Below are positions 9,428 through 18,301 of a stretch of 64,000 nucleotides of DNA, in pieces (within the stretch, counting starts at the first letter, position 1; every line of letters starts with the position of its first letter). Source of the DNA: Phreatobacter sp. Lineage in GTDB: Bacteria; Pseudomonadota; Alphaproteobacteria; Rhizobiales; Phreatobacteraceae. Below the pieces are notes generated by a model. The model saw nothing but the letters and a program-made list of their open reading frames with translations. It was not told where the DNA came from and searched no databases. A program made the translations under genes and the position numbers. The stretch is taken from NCBI RefSeq assembly GCF_027532945.1, contig NZ_JAPZTZ010000031.1:1-64000 (forward strand), given 5' to 3'.

Positions 9428-12400
9428 ATGAAGACGAACATTGCATTTGGCGCGGTTTTTCGTCGGTCGCGCCGCACCCGACAGCTTGTCGCCGCATTCC
9501 TCGCCTCAACCGCTCTCGTCAGCACCCCTGTCGCTCCGGCGCAAGCCCTCGACGCCTTCTGGCAACTGATGCCTTCCTCGGACAACCTGACCGACGGCAC
9601 CAACTGGCTTGGCGGATCGGTACCGACCGGCACCGCCACATTCGGCATGAGCGATACGACGTCAGTGCTTCGCTATATGGCCTACGGAAGTTTCGGCGGC
9701 TGGAATTTCACGACCTATCTTTCCTATGAATTTCTGATCGGCGGGGGCCTGTCGTTCACGGGCAGCGGGATCACCAACGTGGACACGGCCCCGGTCGTGA
9801 CGAACAACGGCACTCTGGTCTTTTCCAACGCCAGCAGCGCCGGTAACGCCACCATCGTCAACAACGGAAGCCTGTTCTTCCAAAACAGCAGCAGCGCCGG
9901 CTCTGCCACGATCACGCACGCCGGAAGCGCCACATTTTACGACAGCAGCACCGCCGGTTCGGCGACGATTGGCCTGACTGGACCGGGCGTCCTGACTTTC
10001 CGGGACACCAGCACCGCCGGCTCGGCGACAATCAACGTGAGTGCAACAAGCTCACTGCATTTCTGGGACACCAGCACGGCCGGCTCGGCGACCATCACGA
10101 CCGCAACCTCGGCGATGAACGACGCATCGGTGACGTTCAACAACGCCAGTACCGCCGGCTCTGCCACCATCACCAACGGTGGCCAGCTCGAGTTCGATGG
10201 TCAGTCTTCGGCCGCGACGGCCACCATTGGCAACACGAGACGTCTGACGTTCCGGGGCAGCAGCAGCGCTGGCACGGCGACGATCACCAATACCGGGGAG
10301 ATGGGATTCCTTTTCAGCAGCACCGCCGGCAGCGCGACGATCACCAACAACGGTAACCTGCTTTTCGCATACAGCAGCACCGCCGGCAGTGCCGTGATCG
10401 GCAATGCCTCGACCGGCACCGTGGTTTTCTATGACCAGAGCACGGCCGGCTCGGCCAACCTGGACAATTCCGGTACCCTCAACTTCGTTGACTCGAGCAC
10501 GGCCGGGAGCGCAACGATCACCAACCGCCAGGGCGGCGCGACGACGTTCTCAGGAACGAGTAAGGCCGGCTCCGCCGCCATCACCAACACGGGCGACCTC
10601 ATCTTCATCGACAGCGCCACGGCCGACGCGTCCACCATCACCAACGCCGGCCGGACCAGCTTCGAGGGTGGCAGCAGCGCCGCTGCGTCAAACATCACCA
10701 ACCAGTCAGGAGGCACCCTCGCCTTCTACAACACGAGCACAGCCGGAACCGCGACGATCACCAACCAGACCGGTGGTTATGCGGGCTTCGCTGGCTACAG
10801 CACCGCCGGATCGGCGACGATCGTCAACAATGGCGCGTTCCTGTTTTTGAACTTCGCTTCGGCCGCCTCGGCGACGATCACCAACAATGGGGGTATGGCG
10901 TTCGGAGAAGGGAGCACCGCGGACCACGCAACGATCACCAACAACGATTTCCTGGAGTTCTCTGGGATCAGCACCGCCGGGTCGGCGACGATCACCGGCA
11001 ATGGAACCCTGCGATTCATCCAGGACAGCACGACCGGCAATGCCAGCATCACCACAGGCGGAATGGTTCAACTGGCGACGAACGACACGACCGGCGCGGC
11101 GACCGTGACCATCCAGTCTGGTGGGATACTCTCCGGCTTCGGCAGCGTCGGCAACACGACGATCCAGTCCGGCGGCACCATCGCCGCGTCCGGCGGCACG
11201 CTCCAGATCAACGGCAATCTCACCCTCGGACCCGGCAGCCTCTACGGCGTCTGCACCTGTGCGATGACGGCTGTCACCGGCACGGCGACCCTCGGCGGCG
11301 CGGCGCTGGTGTTGCCGCCCTCCCTGGCGCAGCCCTCGTTCCAGGGTGGCCAGAGCTACACGGTGCTCACCGCCACGGGCGGCGTCAACGGCACGTTCGG
11401 CACCGTCAACTCGCCGCTGGTCAGTGTCCTCTACGGCACGAACGACGTTTCCATCACCATCGCCGCCTACACGACCGGCGCCGCTCTCGGCGGCACCGGA
11501 GGCACCAATGCGCGCAATGTCGGCGGGGCGCTTGACCGGGTCATCGTCGCCTCCGCGGGCGCCCCGCCGACCAGCCTCAATCCCTTGCTCGGGCTCTTCG
11601 GCGCCCCCCTTGCCAATGCCATGAACGGCCTCTCCGGCGAAGCCGCCACCGGCGCGCAGGCCTCCGCCTTCACCTCCGCCTCGACCTTCCTCGGGATCAT
11701 GCTCGACCCGATGGCCGGCGCCCGCGGCGCCACTGCCGCTGCCCCCGGCTCGTCGCTGATCCAGATGGCCGATACCGGCCGCACGCCGGCCGCCCGCGTC
11801 ACCGCCGGCTGGAGCGTCTGGACCAAGTCCTTCGGCCAGGCTGGCCGCACCGCCTCCGATGCCGCGACGGGGGCCGCCGGCACCGCCTCCTCGCTCTACG
11901 GCGTGGCGGCAGGCGCCGACCGCCTCATTTCCCCCGACACGCTCATCGGCTTCGCGCTGGCCGGCGGCGGCACCGCCTATGGCCTCGGCACCCGCGGCAC
12001 CGGTTCGGGCGATTTCGCGCAGCTCGGCCTCTACGGCTCGACCCGCCTCGGACCCGGCTATGTCTCGGCGGCGCTCGCCTATGGCTGGAACCGCTTCGAC
12101 GTCTCCCGCACCGCCGGCCTCGGCCCGACCGAGACCTATCGCTCCGCGCCCACCGTCCACACCTTCGGCGGCCGCATCGAGGCCGGACGCCGCTTCGGCG
12201 ACAGGGCCTTCGCCGCGACGCCCTATGCGGCGCTGGAGGTCATCGGCGCCTCCACCGCCGGCTATCGCGAGAGCTGGGGCCCCGGCAATACCGGCGCCTT
12301 CGCCCTCGCCTATGGCGCCCGCACCTATGCGAACGCCCGCGCCGAGGCTGGCATGAGGCTGGATTCCCTTCGGGCTGTTGCGCCGACAGCCGATCTCCTC

Positions 12401-12649
12401 ACCTTCGCCCGCCTCGCCTATGGCTTCCAGGCCGGCACGCAGCGCAGTGCCGAGGCCTCGTTCCAGCAGCTCGCCAATTCCGGGTTCACGGTGTTCGGCG
12501 CGCGGGCCTCCACCCATACGGCGCTCGGCTCGCTCGGCCTCGAACTGCGCCTTGCCACCGGCACGCGCGTCACCGCCTCCCTCGACGGCGAGCTCGGCGA
12601 CCGCCACCGGTCGCTCCGCGCCAATGCCGGCATCAGCCACAGCTGGTGA
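9428..12649 (+). CDS. Autotransporter (type Va) with repeat-rich passenger and C-terminal beta-barrel
   Basis: Surface or secreted autotransporter of 1073 residues. Residues 1-40 form an extended signal peptide with several arginines and a predicted cut after APAQA. Residues about 134-560 hold about 22 imperfect repeats of 15-25 residues built on STAGSATITN followed by a short hydrophobic strand ending in F, which should fold as a right-handed beta-helix. A linker with the autochaperone-like segment TGTATLGGAALVLPP follows. Residues about 795-1073 are the translocator barrel, ending in GISHSW; the last residue is W rather than the commoner F. Two cysteines, C609 and C611, are unusual for this class. 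No protease or adhesin active-site motif is seen, so the role is unknown. It has an AT-rich upstream region and weak SD. TamA/TamB, encoded at 52.7-59.0 kb, may assist its assembly. Confidence 0.9.
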   Translation: MKTNIAFGAVFRRSRRTRQLVAAFLASTALVSTPVAPAQALDAFWQLMPSSDNLTDGTNWLGGSVPTGTATFGMSDTTSVLRYMAYGSFGGWNFTTYLSYEFLIGGGLSFTGSGITNVDTAPVVTNNGTLVFSNASSAGNATIVNNGSLFFQNSSSAGSATITHAGSATFYDSSTAGSATIGLTGPGVLTFRDTSTAGSATINVSATSSLHFWDTSTAGSATITTATSAMNDASVTFNNASTAGSATITNGGQLEFDGQSSAATATIGNTRRLTFRGSSSAGTATITNTGEMGFLFSSTAGSATITNNGNLLFAYSSTAGSAVIGNASTGTVVFYDQSTAGSANLDNSGTLNFVDSSTAGSATITNRQGGATTFSGTSKAGSAAITNTGDLIFIDSATADASTITNAGRTSFEGGSSAAASNITNQSGGTLAFYNTSTAGTATITNQTGGYAGFAGYSTAGSATIVNNGAFLFLNFASAASATITNNGGMAFGEGSTADHATITNNDFLEFSGISTAGSATITGNGTLRFIQDSTTGNASITTGGMVQLATNDTTGAATVTIQSGGILSGFGSVGNTTIQSGGTIAASGGTLQINGNLTLGPGSLYGVCTCAMTAVTGTATLGGAALVLPPSLAQPSFQGGQSYTVLTATGGVNGTFGTVNSPLVSVLYGTNDVSITIAAYTTGAALGGTGGTNARNVGGALDRVIVASAGAPPTSLNPLLGLFGAPLANAMNGLSGEAATGAQASAFTSASTFLGIMLDPMAGARGATAAAPGSSLIQMADTGRTPAARVTAGWSVWTKSFGQAGRTASDAATGAAGTASSLYGVAAGADRLISPDTLIGFALAGGGTAYGLGTRGTGSGDFAQLGLYGSTRLGPGYVSAALAYGWNRFDVSRTAGLGPTETYRSAPTVHTFGGRIEAGRRFGDRAFAATPYAALEVIGASTAGYRESWGPGNTGAFALAYGARTYANARAEAGMRLDSLRAVAPTADLLTFARLAYGFQAGTQRSAEASFQQLANSGFTVFGARASTHTALGSLGLELRLATGTRVTASLDGELGDRHRSLRANAGISHSW
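9827..11120 (+). repeat. Passenger-domain tandem protein repeats (about 22 units)
   Basis: Coding repeat array within the autotransporter. Units are 15-25 codons and share the core pattern S-T/S-A-G-S/T-A-T-I-T-N, with variable strand residues between. Nucleotide similarity between units is moderate, strongest at the core (GCCGGCTCGGCGACGATCAC-like). Unit length varies, so this is a degenerate repeat, not an exact minisatellite. Confidence 0.85.
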
Positions 12650-12653
12650 GGCG
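12428..12653 (+). repeat. Direct repeat, downstream copy (autotransporter 3' end)
   Basis: Partner of the repeat at 8919-9144, in direct orientation, covering the last 74 codons of the intact autotransporter gene and a few bases after the stop. Similarity falls away right after the stop codon context GGCG. Confidence 0.9.
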
Positions 12654-12786
12654 AGGGCGAGGGCGACAAGCAGAAGGAGGGCGGAGATCAGGACCATGCC
12701 GGGAAGAATACCGCCCATCGTCAGAATGGGGACAACTTTCCTATGAAATCCAGGCAGCGCCTGGATCGGGCCCTGAATCTATCCCC

Positions 12787-15483
12787 TCACCCCAGCTCCA
12801 GCACCACCTTCTTCAGCGCGGAATCGTCGGGATCGACGCCGATGGCGAAGCCGAGGTCGCGGGCCAGCGCCAGCATCCTGACGTTCTCTGCCAGCACCTG
12901 GCCATAGATGCACCGCGTGCCCTGCAGCCGTCCGTAATCGATGATGAGCTTCATCAGCGCCAGGCCAAGGCCGCGGCCCTGCTGGTCGGAGCGCACCGAG
13001 ATCGCATATTCGGCATTGTCGTTGTCGGGATCGGCATGGAGGCGGACCGCGCCGAGCATTTCGCCGCTCTCGGGATCGAGCGCCACCAGCACCATGGAGC
13101 GCGCATAGTCGATCTGGGTCAGGCGGGCGATGAAGGCGTGCGTGAACTCCTTCACCGGGGCGAAGAAGCGCTGGCGCACGTCGTCCGGGTTCACCCGCTT
13201 GAAGAAATCGAGGAAGAGCTGCTCGTCCTCCGGCCGCACCGGGCGGATGCGGCAGGCAAAGCCGCTCTCGGTGACGAGGTCGCGCTCCCACTCCGTCGGA
13301 TAGGGGCGGATGGCGAAGCGCGGATGGCCGCCGCGCACCAGGCCCTTGGCGCGCGGCGCGCCGACGGCGATGCGCGCATCCAGCGCGACGATGCAGCCGG
13401 CATCCGCCAGCAAGGGGTTGATATCAATCTCCGCGACCTCCGGCAGGTCGGCGGCGAGCTGCGACAGCCTGACGAGGATCTCCGCCACCTTGGCCGTGTC
13501 CACCGGCGGCACGTCGCGATAGCCGGCCATTTGCCGGGATATGCGGGTGCGGGCAATCATGTCGCGGGCAATGCGCATGTCGAGCGGCGGCAGTGCCAGG
13601 GCGCGATCCTTGATCAGCTCCACCGCCTTGCCGCCACGGCCGAACAGCATGACCGAACCGAAGGTCGGATCATCGGCGAGGCCGACGATGAGCTCGATGG
13701 CGCCGGGCCGGTGGACCATCGGCTGGACCATGACGCCGTCGATGCGCGCATCGGGCATGTCGCGGCGCACCCGCGCCAGCATCTCGGTCACCGCCGCACC
13801 CACCGCCTCGCGGGTGGCAAGGCCGAGGCGGACGCCGCCGATATCGGATTTGTGGGTGATGTCGGGCGACAGGATCTTCACCGCGATGGCCTGGCCCTGG
13901 TCGAGGAAGGGTGCGGCGAAGGTGACAGCCTCCTCCGCCGTCCGCGCGGCGGCGATCGGCACCGTCGGGATGCCATAGGCGGTGAGGATGCGATCGACCA
14001 GCAGCGGATCGAGCCAGCGCTTCCTCGCCTTCACCGCGGCGCCGAGCTCGGCCCTGAGCGCCGCGAGATCGTCGGGCGACACGATGGCGGTGTTTTCCGG
14101 GGTCTCCATCAGTGCGTCCTGGCCGCGCCGGTAGCGCACCATATGCATGAAGCCGCGCACCGCCTCGGATTCGGTCGGGTAGCTCGGCAGGCCGGCCTTG
14201 GCGAAGATGTCGGTGGCGGCCTCCTGGTCACCGAGCCAGACCGTGAAGACCGGCTTCAGTCGCCCGCCCTGGCTCTTGCGGTCGGCGACGACCGATGCCA
14301 CGGCCTTCGCCGCATCGAGGCTCGGCAGCAGCGCCGTCGGACAGTTCATCACGAGGACGGCGTCGACCTCGCGGTCATCGAGCGCCGCCTCCATGGCCGC
14401 CGCATAGCGGGCGGCATCGGCATCGCCGATGATGTCGATGGGATTGCCGCCGGACCAGGTCGCCGGCAGGACTGCGTCGAGCCGGGTCTTGGTCTCCTCG
14501 CCGATGCGGGCGAGGCGGCCGCCATGGTCCATCAGCGCATCGACGGCGAGCACCCCGAGCCCGCCGCCATTGGTGACGATGCCGAGGCGGTCGCCGGCGA
14601 AGGACGGGTAGCGCGACAGCGTCTCGGCCGCGGCGATCAGCTCGTCGAGGTCGGTGACGCGCACCAGGCCGGCACGGGCGAAAGCGGCGGCATAGACATC
14701 GTCGGCGCCGGCCAGCGCTCCGGTATGCGACTTCGCCGCGCTGGCGGCGGCCGAGCTGCGCCCGGACTTCAGGACGATCACCGGCTTCGAACGCGCCGCG
14801 GCGCGGGCCGAGGCCATGAACTTGCGCACGTCCTTGATGGCCTCAATGTAGACGAGGATGGCGCGGGTCCGGTAGTCGGCGGCGAAATAGTCGAGGCAGT
14901 CGCCGGTATCGACGTCCAGCTGGTCGCCGAGCGTGACGACGCCGGAGAAGCCGATGTGCCGCACCTCGGCCCATTCGAGCAGCGCCGCCGCGATGGCGCC
15001 GGACTGCGAGATGAGGGCGAGCGAACCGGGCCGCGTCTTGCGCGAGGAAAAGCTCGCATCGACCCCGCCATGGGGGGCGATGACGCCGAAGCAGTTCGGC
15101 CCGACGACGCGGATGCCGCGATCCTTCACCGCGGCGGCGATACGGCCGCTCGCCGCGTCATAGCGGTCGCGCTCCAGCGCCGAGATGACGACGGCGGCGG
15201 GAATGCCGAGACGGGCCGCCTCCTCGACGAGCGCGGGAACGGTTGCGCCCGGCGTCGCGATGACCGCGAGATCGGGCGGGACGGGAAGGTCGGCGAGGCG
15301 GGCAAAGGCCTTCAGCCCGCCGACGGTGCCATGCTTGGGATTGATCGGGTGGAGCGTTCCGGAGAAGCCAGCCCGCGCCATATTGGCCATCAGCGCCTGG
15401 CCCATGGAATGCGGCCGGTCCGTGGCCCCGACAATGGCGACCGAGCGCGGGGCGAAGAACCGGTCGAGGCGGTAGAGCGACAT
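12787..15483 (-). CDS. Pat-type protein: NDP-forming acyl-CoA synthetase domain fused to GNAT acetyltransferase
   Basis: Bifunctional protein of 898 residues related to protein lysine acetyltransferase Pat/PatZ. In order: a CoA-binding domain (residues 1-130, [16 protein letters not shown]), a ligase domain with the SHTGALAG motif that holds the active-site histidine in ADP-forming synthetases, an ATP-grasp domain around 490-700 ([18 protein letters not shown]) and a GNAT domain at about 730-898 ([17 protein letters not shown]). Family knowledge says such proteins acetylate and inactivate acetyl-CoA synthetase; whether the synthetase half is catalytic here cannot be told. The start at 15483 is chosen because [16 protein letters not shown] matches the family N-terminus and GGAG lies upstream. 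It is monocistronic. Long frames on the other strand are its shadow. Confidence 0.92.
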   Translation of the reverse strand: MSLYRLDRFFAPRSVAIVGATDRPHSMGQALMANMARAGFSGTLHPINPKHGTVGGLKAFARLADLPVPPDLAVIATPGATVPALVEEAARLGIPAAVVISALERDRYDAASGRIAAAVKDRGIRVVGPNCFGVIAPHGGVDASFSSRKTRPGSLALISQSGAIAAALLEWAEVRHIGFSGVVTLGDQLDVDTGDCLDYFAADYRTRAILVYIEAIKDVRKFMASARAAARSKPVIVLKSGRSSAAASAAKSHTGALAGADDVYAAAFARAGLVRVTDLDELIAAAETLSRYPSFAGDRLGIVTNGGGLGVLAVDALMDHGGRLARIGEETKTRLDAVLPATWSGGNPIDIIGDADAARYAAAMEAALDDREVDAVLVMNCPTALLPSLDAAKAVASVVADRKSQGGRLKPVFTVWLGDQEAATDIFAKAGLPSYPTESEAVRGFMHMVRYRRGQDALMETPENTAIVSPDDLAALRAELGAAVKARKRWLDPLLVDRILTAYGIPTVPIAAARTAEEAVTFAAPFLDQGQAIAVKILSPDITHKSDIGGVRLGLATREAVGAAVTEMLARVRRDMPDARIDGVMVQPMVHRPGAIELIVGLADDPTFGSVMLFGRGGKAVELIKDRALALPPLDMRIARDMIARTRISRQMAGYRDVPPVDTAKVAEILVRLSQLAADLPEVAEIDINPLLADAGCIVALDARIAVGAPRAKGLVRGGHPRFAIRPYPTEWERDLVTESGFACRIRPVRPEDEQLFLDFFKRVNPDDVRQRFFAPVKEFTHAFIARLTQIDYARSMVLVALDPESGEMLGAVRLHADPDNDNAEYAISVRSDQQGRGLGLALMKLIIDYGRLQGTRCIYGQVLAENVRMLALARDLGFAIGVDPDDSALKKVVLELG

Positions 15484-15637
15484 GGAACGTGGTCTCCGTC
15501 GGGGGACAGGGCAGAGGCCTTGCGCCACTCTAGGATGGGCGCCGCACCATCGGAACCCGAGAACCGCCGCACTCTTCCGTTCACGGCGTCGCGGGGCGAC
15601 GACATGGATCAATGCTGCATCGCACAACAAGGCTTAA

Positions 15638-15658
15638 CGACGGCAGGCTACGCCGTCG
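15638..15658 (-). terminator. Hairpin downstream of the hexapeptide transferase gene
   Basis: Perfect 7-bp arms CGACGGC and GCCGTCG with a 7-base loop, starting 7 bases past the transferase stop codon on the minus strand. Only a two-base T run follows, so it is a weak candidate for intrinsic termination. Confidence 0.4.
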
Positions 15659-15664
15659 CGACAC

Positions 15665-16279
15665 TCAGCCGCCGTGTTTCTCGAGGAATGCCTCGACGGC
15701 GAGCTTGCGGAAATCCGGCAGGGCCACGCGCAGCCGCTCGTGGTCCCAGTCCCACCAGGCCAGCGCCATGAGCCGCTCGGCCACAGCCTCGCTGAAGCGC
15801 CGCTTGATGACCCGCGCCGGGTTGCCGCCGACCACCGTGTAGGGCGCCACGTCCTTGGTGACGATGGCACCCGCCGCCACCACGGCCCCGGTGCCGACCG
15901 ACTTGCCGGCCAGCACCACGCCGCCATGACCGATCCAGACGTCATGGCCGATGGTCACCGCATGGGAGCGCCGCCAGTCGAAGAAGCCGGCCTCGTCGGG
16001 CTCGCCGTCGAAATAGCGCGAGGCGCGGTAGAGGAAGTGGCTCTGGCTCGCCCGCTCCATCGGGTGGTTGCCGGGATTGATGCGCACATGGGAGGCAATC
16101 GAGCAGAACTTGCCGATGGTCGACATGTCGATCTGGCCGTCCTGGACGATGTAGGAGTAGTCGCCCATCACCGTCTCGGAGATGACGGTGCGCGCCCCGA
16201 CCTCCGTATAGGCGCCGAAGCGGCTGTCGCGCACGATGGCGGTCGGGTGGATGGAAGGCTCGAGGCCGAGGCGGCTCAT
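15665..16279 (-). CDS. Phosphonate-locus hexapeptide-repeat acetyltransferase (Vat/DapH-like)
   Basis: Left-handed beta-helix acyltransferase of 204 residues. Hexapeptide repeats run through IHPTAIVRDSRFGAYTEVG, VTIGHDVWIGHGGVVLAGK and GAVVAAGAIVTKDVAPYTVVGGNPARVIKRRF, the last being the classic Vat/chloramphenicol acetyltransferase end. A family of this type is regularly found inside phn gene clusters (phosphonate metabolism, transferase hexapeptide repeat family); its exact substrate is unknown and an aminophosphonate acetyltransferase role like PhnO is only a guess. It is transcribed divergently from phnC, and a Pho-box-like sequence on its own strand lies 53-70 bp upstream of the start, which ties it to phosphate starvation. 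Confidence 0.85.
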   Translation of the reverse strand: MSRLGLEPSIHPTAIVRDSRFGAYTEVGARTVISETVMGDYSYIVQDGQIDMSTIGKFCSIASHVRINPGNHPMERASQSHFLYRASRYFDGEPDEAGFFDWRRSHAVTIGHDVWIGHGGVVLAGKSVGTGAVVAAGAIVTKDVAPYTVVGGNPARVIKRRFSEAVAERLMALAWWDWDHERLRVALPDFRKLAVEAFLEKHGG

Positions 16280-16331
16280 GGTCAGGCGTCCGTGGTGAAT
16301 GCTTCAGCAGGCTGCCTTGGATGACGCCAAC

Positions 16332-16349
16332 ATGACGATGTGATGACAG
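16332..16349 (-). promoter_or_regulatory. Candidate Pho box for the hexapeptide transferase gene
   Basis: Read on the minus strand this is CTGTCAT CACA TCGTCAT, a 7-4-7 direct repeat. The first half is a perfect PhoB half-site and the second matches at 5 of 7. It ends 53 bp upstream of the transferase start at 16279. Binding by PhoB is inferred from the pattern. Confidence 0.6.
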
Positions 16350-16397
16350 CATCCCCAGTATTCCCAAGGGACAGCGCGGGCAAATCGCCACTCGTCA

Positions 16398-16415
16398 CTG
16401 TCACACGACTGTAAT
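16398..16415 (+). promoter_or_regulatory. Candidate Pho box for phnCDDEE
   Basis: CTGTCAC ACGA CTGTAAT on the plus strand: two heptamers with the standard 4-base spacer, each matching the CTGTCAT/C consensus at 6 or 7 of 7. It ends 69 bp before the phnC start, a normal distance for a PhoB-activated promoter in which the box replaces the -35 element. Confidence 0.72.
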
Positions 16416-16484
16416 GCAGCCCTCCTAGAGCCGACCTGAGAGTGTGGGCGTCCTGGCGGCGTCCGCCCGTCTTGGGAGAGTGCC

Positions 16485-17291
16485 ATGCTGACGATCGAGG
16501 GGCTGACACGGCGCTTCGGCACGATGACGGCGGTGGACAATGTGTCCCTCCAGATCGACCGTGGCGCCTTCATCGGCGTGATCGGCCGATCGGGCGCCGG
16601 CAAGTCGACGCTGCTGCGCATGATCAATCGCCTGCAGGATCCCTCCTCCGGCCGCATCGTCTGCGAGGGCCAGGATGTCACCACGCTGAAGGGTGCGGCG
16701 CTGCGTGACTGGCGCCAGTCCTGCGCCATGATCTTCCAGCAGTTCAACCTGGTCGGCCGTCTCGACGTTCTGACCAACGTGCTGATGGGCCGGCTGAACC
16801 ATGTCGGCCAGGCCCGCTCGCTGCTCAAGCTCTGGAGCGCCGAGGACAAGGCCATCGCCCTCTCCGCCCTCGAGCAGTTCGACATTGCCGGCCTTGCCGC
16901 CCAGCGCGCCGAGAGCCTCTCCGGCGGCCAGCAGCAGCGCGTCGCCATCGCCCGCGCCCTGGTCCAGGAGCCGCGCATCATCCTCGCCGACGAGCCCATC
17001 GCCTCGCTCGACCCGCGCAACACCCGCATCGTCATGGACGCGCTGCAGCGCATCAACCGTCACTACGGCATCACGGTGGTCTGCAATCTTCACTCGCTCG
17101 ACCTCGCTCGCTCCTATTGCGGCCGGCTGGTCGGCATGGCCCAGGGCCGCGTCGTCTTCGACGGCGCGCCCGACGCGCTCACCGATGACGTCGCCCGCCA
17201 GCTCTACGGCATCGAGTCCGGCGAGGTCCTCGACGGCCATACCCCCGTTCCCATGCCCGCGTCGGCCCTGCCGGCCGCGGTTCCCGCCTGA
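16485..17291 (+). CDS. phnC: Phosphonate ABC transporter ATP-binding protein PhnC
   Basis: ATPase subunit of the phosphonate importer, 268 residues. Walker A is GRSGAGKST (34-42), the ABC signature is [13 protein letters not shown] and Walker B is [12 protein letters not shown]. The segment [19 protein letters not shown] and the following HVGQARSLL block are characteristic of PhnC among ABC ATPases. The start has a weak upstream GGGAGAG and is the first gene after the Pho box. It is followed after 25 bp by the first phnD gene and heads a phnC-phnD-phnD-phnE-phnE operon. It energises uptake of phosphonates (and possibly phosphate esters or phosphite) across the inner membrane. Confidence 0.95.
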   Translation: MLTIEGLTRRFGTMTAVDNVSLQIDRGAFIGVIGRSGAGKSTLLRMINRLQDPSSGRIVCEGQDVTTLKGAALRDWRQSCAMIFQQFNLVGRLDVLTNVLMGRLNHVGQARSLLKLWSAEDKAIALSALEQFDIAGLAAQRAESLSGGQQQRVAIARALVQEPRIILADEPIASLDPRNTRIVMDALQRINRHYGITVVCNLHSLDLARSYCGRLVGMAQGRVVFDGAPDALTDDVARQLYGIESGEVLDGHTPVPMPASALPAAVPA

Positions 17292-17316
17292 ACCCCACAC
17301 CGTTCGGAGATCATCC

Positions 17317-18234
17317 ATGTTCGACCGCCGCCAGCTCGTTGCCGGCCTTGCCGGCCTGCCGCTCCTGCCTGCCGCCGCTGCCGCCCAGGGCACCTGGCAG
17401 AGCCGCTTGCCGGAACTCGTCTTCGCCGTCATCCCGGCCGAGAACGCCTCCGGCACCGTCGAGCGCTACACCCCCTTCACCGAGTATCTGACCCGTGAGC
17501 TCGGCACCAAGGTGACGCTGCGCGTCGCCAATGACTATGCCGCGGTCATCGAGGGCCAGCGCGCCGGCAACATCCACTTCGCCTATTACGGCCCGTCGTC
17601 CTATGTCCGCGCCCACACCGTCACCAATGGCGGCGTCGTGCCCTTCGTCGTCGAGGTCCTGCAGGACGGTTCGGTCGGCTACTATTCGGTGCTCTATGTG
17701 CGCGCCAACAACCCGGCGACCCGCATCGAGGACCTGCGCGGCAAGAACCTCTGCCTCGTCGATCCCAACTCGACCTCGGGCAACAACGTGCCGCGCTTCG
17801 CCATGTCGAAGCTGGGCATCAACTCGCCCGACCAGTTCTTCTCCCGCGTCGTCTATGCCGGCAGCCACGAGAACGCCGTGACCGCCGTCATGCAGGGCAC
17901 CTGCGACGCCGCCTTCAACTGGTGGAACTCGGAGACCGACTCCAACCTCAGCCGCATGGTCACCAAGGGCATGGTGAAGGCCGACGACTTCAAGATGATC
18001 TTCAAGTCCGACCTGATCGCCGGCTCGCCGGTCGCCTACCTGACCTCGCTGCCCGAGGAGGCCAAGGCCGCCCTCACCAAGGCCTTCGTCGAGGCCCCGG
18101 TGAAGGCCAAGGCCGCCTTCGACCGCTGGTCGGATGGCAAGAACCAGGGCTTCCGCCCCACGACCCACGCCGACTACCAGTCCATCGTCGACCTGCAGCG
18201 CTTCGTCGACCAGATGCGCCGCAACCGCAGCTGA
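17317..18234 (+). CDS. phnD: Phosphonate-binding periplasmic protein PhnD, copy 1
   Basis: Substrate-binding protein of 305 residues. The N-terminus MFDRRQLVAGLAGLPLLPAA is a short signal with a twin-arginine pair before the hydrophobic stretch, which suggests Tat export; cleavage probably follows AAAAAQG. Body motifs typical for PhnD are FAVIPAENASGTVERYTPF, YAAVIEGQRAGNIHFAYYGP, GYYSVLYVRANNP, CLVDPNSTSGNNVPRF and CDAAFNWWNSE. The last two form the phosphonate-binding cleft in known structures. The start is preceded by CGGAGATCATCC. A compact hairpin lies between this gene and the second copy. High similarity to copy 2 indicates an old tandem duplication. Confidence 0.94.
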   Translation: MFDRRQLVAGLAGLPLLPAAAAAQGTWQSRLPELVFAVIPAENASGTVERYTPFTEYLTRELGTKVTLRVANDYAAVIEGQRAGNIHFAYYGPSSYVRAHTVTNGGVVPFVVEVLQDGSVGYYSVLYVRANNPATRIEDLRGKNLCLVDPNSTSGNNVPRFAMSKLGINSPDQFFSRVVYAGSHENAVTAVMQGTCDAAFNWWNSETDSNLSRMVTKGMVKADDFKMIFKSDLIAGSPVAYLTSLPEEAKAALTKAFVEAPVKAKAAFDRWSDGKNQGFRPTTHADYQSIVDLQRFVDQMRRNRS

Positions 18235-18248
18235 TGCGAAGCCGGTCT

Positions 18249-18264
18249 CCCGCAATGTTGCGGG
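18249..18264 (+). other. Intercistronic hairpin between the two phnD genes
   Basis: Inverted repeat CCCGCAA and TTGCGGG separated by two bases (in practice a 5-bp stem with a six-base loop), 15 bases after the phnD-1 stop. There is no T run, so it is more likely a transcript-stabilising or partial attenuation element, as seen after binding-protein genes in other ABC operons. That function is inference. Confidence 0.45.
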
Positions 18265-18301
18265 GGCCCGGCCGCTTCCTCGCCGAACCCGGATACGAGC
18301 C

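Noticed and set aside
9827-11120. CRISPR-like periodic repeats
   Set aside because: The repeats are in-frame coding units of variable length inside the autotransporter; there are no constant-length spacers and no cas genes.
12646-15771. Open frame of about 1040 codons on the plus strand
   Set aside because: Antisense to the Pat-like gene, with low-complexity translation and no ribosome binding site.
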